10,715 nucleotides of DNA from CAYZBF01 sp964476585 (lineage in GTDB: Bacteria > Hydrothermota > UBA3072). A program made the translations under genes and the position numbers. Below, piece after piece: positions 7,745 through 10,715 of the stretch (within the stretch, counting starts at the first letter, position 1; every line of letters begins with the position of its first letter). The notes beneath the pieces are model-generated. The model made no database searches. It saw nothing but the letters and a program-made list of their open reading frames with translations, and was not told where the DNA came from. Where the stretch lies: positions 1-10,715 of the forward strand of contig CAYZBF010000039.1 of assembly GCA_964476585.1 (NCBI GenBank), in the 5' to 3' direction.

Positions 7745-10186
7745 CTACCTCAGGATAAGCATCTTCTGTGATGCCTGGAAGTCACTCGTGGATAGATGAT
7801 AGAAGTATATACCGTTAGCCACCTTGCTGCCATCTTCACTTCTGCCATCCCATCTTACTATGTGAGCTCCAGCCAATTGTAGGCCATTCACGAGAGTTAT
7901 GACCTTTCTTCCAAGCATGTCATATATAACTAAGTTTGCATGCGCATCTTTGGGTAGTTGATAGCTTATGGAAGTCTCGTTTACAAAAGGATTGGGATAG
8001 TTCTGCATGAGCTCGTAAGATGTTATTATATCACCACCCTCTTCATCCTCTATACCGGCAAGAATTGTTACTTCTCTTACCTCGAAGTCGTCAAAGTATA
8101 CTGTTCCTTGTGGAAATGATGTAAATCTCGCTCTCATGGATACACCAGCAGCATCTGATGGAGAGGTTGCTATAACTTCATATTTCTCCCAATCGCCCAT
8201 GGAGTCAACCTGATCAATGTAGAAGAAATTATCACCCAACCAGTCCCATTGTGTCTCGATTGGTGCACCGTGGAAGCCAACAGTAAAACCAATTCTCTCG
8301 TCGTCTCTAGTTGTATTCCAGTTGACCGGTAGATAGTGAGGATCAGTTGGTTCGATATCTACCTTCTTCGCCCATCCAGAGATGTAGTACATTTGATCTG
8401 GTTCGCAGGGAGAGGGTATGGTATAGAAGACCATCTCATCAGAAAGTGTATCTAAGTCCATCAACTTTGCAGACCAGCTCCCGCTGTGCGCCTCTTCATC
8501 CGTATATTGAGCAACACCAACCTGTGATGTACTAGCCCAATTCATCCATCCAGCAGGTGTCTCACACGGACTACCAAAGAAACCTGCAGTCCATGGATCG
8601 GATCCGAGGATGAAATTATCAGCCCAGGCTGTACCAGTAGCATTCGGACCAAACTTGAAGTAACAGTAGGCTGAATCTGGAACGGAAGGCAGAAAAACAA
8701 AAGTACTAAGACTATCCCAGTCCTTGGATGCAACCGTCTGGTCGACGGGGATAAACGCCTCCGCTATCCGGGAACCTCCGGAAAGGAATTCCCAATATAA
8801 CCCTATCCTTTCGCTCATATCCGCAGGATCCGTGTTCACTCCATTGGTTTTAATTATAGCACCAACTTGGTACAGAACAGCATCCATACTATTCCAATAT
8901 GTCTGAGCCTGGTTCCCACTAATCCAACCCACATCATTAGGGGTCGTGATAGACTTCGCAATCTTTATCGACCTTACACCCTTGTATACCGAATCAGTAG
9001 CCCATTCACGGATGGCACCAACTCCCTTAGGATACCACCAGAACGGCTCATAGGTATCCAGGTCGGCATTACCAAGGATATTAGGACCGAGTTCTATCTT
9101 CTCTACAGAGAAGTCGTCAAAGTATACTGTTCCTTGTGGAAATGATGTAAATCTCGCTCTCATGGATACACCAGCAGCATCTGATGGAGAGGTTGCTATA
9201 ACTTCATATTTCTCCCAATCGCCCATGGAGTCAACCTGATCAATGTAGAAGAAATTATCACCCAACCAGTCCCATTGTGTCTCGATTGGTGCACCGTGGA
9301 AGCCAACAGTAAAACCAATTCTCTCGTCGTCTCTAGTTGTATTCCAGTTGACCGGTAGATAGTGAGGATCAGTTGGTTCGATATCTACCTTCTTCGCCCA
9401 TCCAGAGATGTAGTACATTTGATCTGGTTCGCAGGGAGAGGGTATGGTATAGAAGACCATCTCATCAGAAAGTGTATCTAAGTCCATCAACTTTGCAGAC
9501 CAGCTCCCGCTGTGCGCCTCTTCATCCGTATATTGAGCAACACCAACCTGTGATGTACTAGCCCAATTCATCCATCCAGCAGGTGTCTCACACGGACTAC
9601 CAAAGAAACCTGCAGTCCATGGATCGGATCCGAGGATGAAATTATCAGCCCAGGCTGTACCAGTAGCATTCGGACCAAACTTGAAGTAACAGTAGGCTGA
9701 ATCTGGAACGGAAGGCAGAAAAACAAAAGTACTAAGACTATCCCAGTCCTTGGATGCAACCGTCTGGTCGACGGGGATAAACGCCTCCGCTATCCGGGAA
9801 CCTCCGGAAAGGAATTCCCAATATAACCCTATCCTTTCGCTCATATCCGCAGGATCCGTGTTCACTCCATTGGTTTTAATTATAGCACCAACTTGGTACA
9901 GAACAGCATCCATACTATTCCAATATGTCTGAGCCTGGTTCCCACTAATCCAACCCACATCATTAGGGGTCGTGATAGACTTCGCAATCTTTATCGACCT
10001 TACACCCTTGTATACCGAATCAGTAGCCCATTCACGGATGGCACCAACTCCCTTAGGATACCACCAGAACGGCTCATAGGTATCCAGGTCGGCATTGCCG
10101 CGGATGTAATTCGTCCACTGGGCAGAGACTGGCAGGACCAAGAGAAACAGTAGAGCCAAGACGATGATACTAATTCTTTTAAACAT
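7745..10186 (-). CDS. Secreted four-module beta-sandwich (carbohydrate-binding-like) protein with exact internal duplication and FlgD/T9SS-like tail
   Basis: 813 residues from the ATG at 10186, set by a strong AAAGGAGGT (10198-10190). Residues 1-22 are a signal peptide (MFKRISIIVL..., ending PVSA). Residues 31-359 and 373-701 are identical in sequence, separated by a 13-residue linker (SVEKIELGPNILG). Each 329-residue unit holds two beta-sandwich-like modules: the first runs from NADLDTYEPFWW to WADNFIL, the second from GWMNWASTSQVG to GTVYFDDF. Patterns such as SGSWSAKL, YYISGWAKK and the closing FDDF are typical of CBM4/9-like or galactose-binding-like folds; glycan binding is inferred from this. 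Residues about 715-813 are a C-terminal sorting-type FlgD Ig domain (MQNYPNPFVNETSISYQLP, VIYDMLGRKV, NGIYFYHL, ending KMLILR), suggesting surface delivery by a T9SS-like route. No catalytic motif is visible. It could equally be an adhesin or structural surface protein. Confidence 0.88.
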   Translation of the reverse strand: MFKRISIIVLALLFLLVLPVSAQWTNYIRGNADLDTYEPFWWYPKGVGAIREWATDSVYKGVRSIKIAKSITTPNDVGWISGNQAQTYWNSMDAVLYQVGAIIKTNGVNTDPADMSERIGLYWEFLSGGSRIAEAFIPVDQTVASKDWDSLSTFVFLPSVPDSAYCYFKFGPNATGTAWADNFILGSDPWTAGFFGSPCETPAGWMNWASTSQVGVAQYTDEEAHSGSWSAKLMDLDTLSDEMVFYTIPSPCEPDQMYYISGWAKKVDIEPTDPHYLPVNWNTTRDDERIGFTVGFHGAPIETQWDWLGDNFFYIDQVDSMGDWEKYEVIATSPSDAAGVSMRARFTSFPQGTVYFDDFSVEKIELGPNILGNADLDTYEPFWWYPKGVGAIREWATDSVYKGVRSIKIAKSITTPNDVGWISGNQAQTYWNSMDAVLYQVGAIIKTNGVNTDPADMSERIGLYWEFLSGGSRIAEAFIPVDQTVASKDWDSLSTFVFLPSVPDSAYCYFKFGPNATGTAWADNFILGSDPWTAGFFGSPCETPAGWMNWASTSQVGVAQYTDEEAHSGSWSAKLMDLDTLSDEMVFYTIPSPCEPDQMYYISGWAKKVDIEPTDPHYLPVNWNTTRDDERIGFTVGFHGAPIETQWDWLGDNFFYIDQVDSMGDWEKYEVIATSPSDAAGVSMRARFTSFPQGTVYFDDFEVREVTILAGIEDEEGGDIITSYELMQNYPNPFVNETSISYQLPKDAHANLVIYDMLGRKVITLVNGLQLAGAHIVRWDGRSEDGSKVANGIYFYHLSTSDFQASQKMLILR
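8084..9070 (-). repeat. Direct repeat, downstream copy (987 bp, identical to 9110-10096)
   Basis: Row-by-row comparison with 9110-10096 shows no mismatch over 987 bp at a constant offset of 1026. It encodes residues 373-701 of the 813-residue protein. Identity stops abruptly at codon boundaries: the Asn codon of NADLD at one end and the last Phe codon of DDF at the other. Confidence 0.95.
9110..10096 (-). repeat. Direct repeat, upstream copy (987 bp, identical to 8084-9070)
   Basis: This copy encodes residues 31-359. The 39 bp between copies (9071-9109) is unique and is not found beside the outer ends of either copy, so the structure is repeat, unique spacer, repeat rather than a plain head-to-tail duplication. 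Confidence 0.95.
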
Positions 10187-10200
10187 GTAACCTCCTTTGT

Positions 10201-10275
10201 TTAAAATAACAACACAATTAAACCAATCACCACTTCTAAAAGAGTAATCCCCCAGTACTCTTTTTTATTCCCCAT
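10201..10275 (-). CDS. 24-residue micro-ORF with type IV prepilin-like N-terminus
   Basis: The ORF runs from ATG at 10275 to TAA at 10203-10201. It encodes a short charged leader (MGNKKEYWG) followed by ITLLEVVIGLIVLL and a final Phe. This matches the class III prepilin signal: Gly at -1, Glu at +5 of the mature peptide, and an unbroken hydrophobic stretch. In real pilins a globular domain of 80 or more residues follows; here a stop comes right after the hydrophobic helix. It could be a genuine micro-pilin-like membrane peptide, a leader for the gene 14 nt downstream, a pilin pseudogene remnant, or chance. The nearest Shine-Dalgarno (GGAGG, 10295-10291) is 15 nt away, farther than ideal, so translation may rely on coupling to the preceding small ORF through TAATG. 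Confidence 0.45.
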   Translation of the reverse strand: MGNKKEYWGITLLEVVIGLIVLLF

Positions 10276-10379
10276 TAGGATACTATTTCACCTCCATTAG
10301 ATATTTGGAAAAATTCGTAGGAAACCCACAAAGAAACAGAAATCTTATCTCGATTGAATTGATACTTTCTTCCTCCCAT
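10275..10379 (-). CDS. Possible 34-residue leader ORF coupled to the prepilin-like ORF
   Basis: ATG at 10379 to TAA at 10277-10275. The last base of its stop is the first base of the next ATG (TAATG). The product begins MGGRKYQFNRDKISVSLW and has no family I recognise. The predicted transcription start near 10386 leaves only about 7 nt of leader, so it would be translated almost leaderless. The position between the promoter and the coupled micro-ORF is suggestive, but an ORF of this length can arise by chance. Confidence 0.22.
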   Translation of the reverse strand: MGGRKYQFNRDKISVSLWVSYEFFQISNGGEIVS

Positions 10380-10392
10380 TGTCTATCTATCC

Positions 10393-10421
10393 TATATACC
10401 CCATTTTTTCCCTTTTGTCAA
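10393..10421 (-). promoter_or_regulatory. Sigma70-like promoter for the 10186 gene and its leader
   Basis: On the minus strand TTGACA (10421-10416) is a perfect -35 hexamer, followed after exactly 17 bp by TATATA (10398-10393) as -10. The predicted start is near 10386, giving a leader of about 200 nt before the 10186 ATG. No comparably good promoter is visible before the other genes. Confidence 0.65.
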
Positions 10422-10577
10422 GATATTTTTTATAAAATTTATTAAAACTAATGCACACCGTTTTCACCTTAAAGATACTCACCACAAAGACACCCCGGTA
10501 CGGTCGGTCCCTCCCTACAGGACATGCAGAGTACACAGAGATAGAAAACAACTTGAGGATCACAGGATTAAGGAGAA

Positions 10578-10612
10578 CTCAGTCATGAGTCGAGGGTCGA
10601 GAGTCTTGAGTC
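10578..10612. repeat. Degenerate 7-bp tandem array, consensus nngagtc
   Basis: Five consecutive heptads: ctcagtc, atgagtc, gagggtc, gagagtc, ttgagtc. All end in gtc and share the agtc or ggtc core. Too short to be CRISPR; it looks like a micro-tandem repeat within an intergenic element. Confidence 0.6.
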
Positions 10613-10658
10613 AGTTCGGAGTATTGAGTTATTTTAACTTTTAAATTTGCAACTCTTG

Positions 10659-10688
10659 CCCCGTTAGATATTAAATTATCTAATGGGG
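10659..10688. repeat. Palindromic hairpin element (12-bp stem, 6-nt loop)
   Basis: Arms ccccgttagata (10659-10670) and tatctaatgggg (10677-10688) pair throughout with one G-T position, a wobble only in plus-strand RNA. The loop is ttaaat. On the plus strand ttttt follows six bases later, so a terminator for rightward transcription is possible, although no rightward gene ends here. A REP-like dispersed palindrome is the other reading. Confidence 0.55.
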
Positions 10689-10715
10689 TGAACATTTTTC
10701 ATTCTGCAATGGAGC

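Larger units (their letters stand above)
10422..10715. other. Non-coding, repeat-rich intergenic DNA at the right edge
   Basis: No convincing gene on either strand. An AT-rich stretch (10422-10450) is followed by a sequence starting accacaaagacacc (10481-10494), a purine-rich section, the heptad array at 10578-10612 and a palindrome at 10659-10688. The accacaaagacac type of motif is, as I recall, widespread in intergenic DNA of uncultured bacteria, so this may be a dispersed composite repeat. Confidence 0.5.

Noticed and set aside
8347..9932. Pairs of identical small ORFs repeated 1026 bp apart on both strands
   Set aside because: They are shadows of the 987-bp duplication in the minus-strand gene, not separate duplicated genes.
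10578..10612. Possible CRISPR array
   Set aside because: Units are only 7 bp, contiguous and without spacers.

Overview
The window holds a block of exported or outer-membrane genes, all read from the minus strand (right to left). Every full-length gene begins with a clear signal peptide, and none looks like a cytoplasmic housekeeping gene. The combination of a TonB-dependent receptor with an N-terminal carboxypeptidase-regulatory-like domain, a PorV/PorQ-type (UPF0164) outer-membrane protein, and large secreted proteins ending in FlgD/T9SS-like C-terminal domains points to a Gram-negative member of the FCB superphylum. An uncultured lineage of the KSB1, Marinimicrobia, Calditrichota or WOR-3 kind is plausible. 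That placement is inferred from gene families; no marker gene is present.

Layout in transcription order. At the right edge (about 10422-10715) lies non-coding, repeat-rich DNA: a perfect-looking hairpin, a 7-bp tandem array and a composite intergenic repeat. A strong sigma70-like promoter (TTGACA, 17 bp, TATATA, 10421-10393) fires leftward into a leader of about 200 nt. The leader contains two tiny ORFs joined by a TAATG overlap. The second encodes a 24-residue peptide with a textbook type IV prepilin cleavage motif. After 14 nt comes an 813-residue secreted multi-module protein (10186-7745), 40% of which is one 329-residue segment and another 40% an exact second copy of it. The DNA copies are identical over 987 bp. 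A 113-nt gap with a 12-bp hairpin follows.

The next four genes are tightly packed and probably form one operon: the TonB-dependent receptor (7630-4910, TTG start), a 1113-residue secreted protein with a FlgD-like tail (4871-1530), the PorV/PorQ-like barrel (1519-497, GTG start, 10 nt gap), and a partial gene starting with a CBM20 starch-binding domain (419 to beyond the left edge).

Working model (inference): the receptor and its large FlgD-tailed neighbour form an outer-membrane or surface unit. The PorV/PorQ-like protein assists surface delivery of CTD-tailed proteins, as PorV does in the type IX secretion system. The CBM20 protein and the beta-sandwich repeat protein act on or bind polysaccharide outside the cell.
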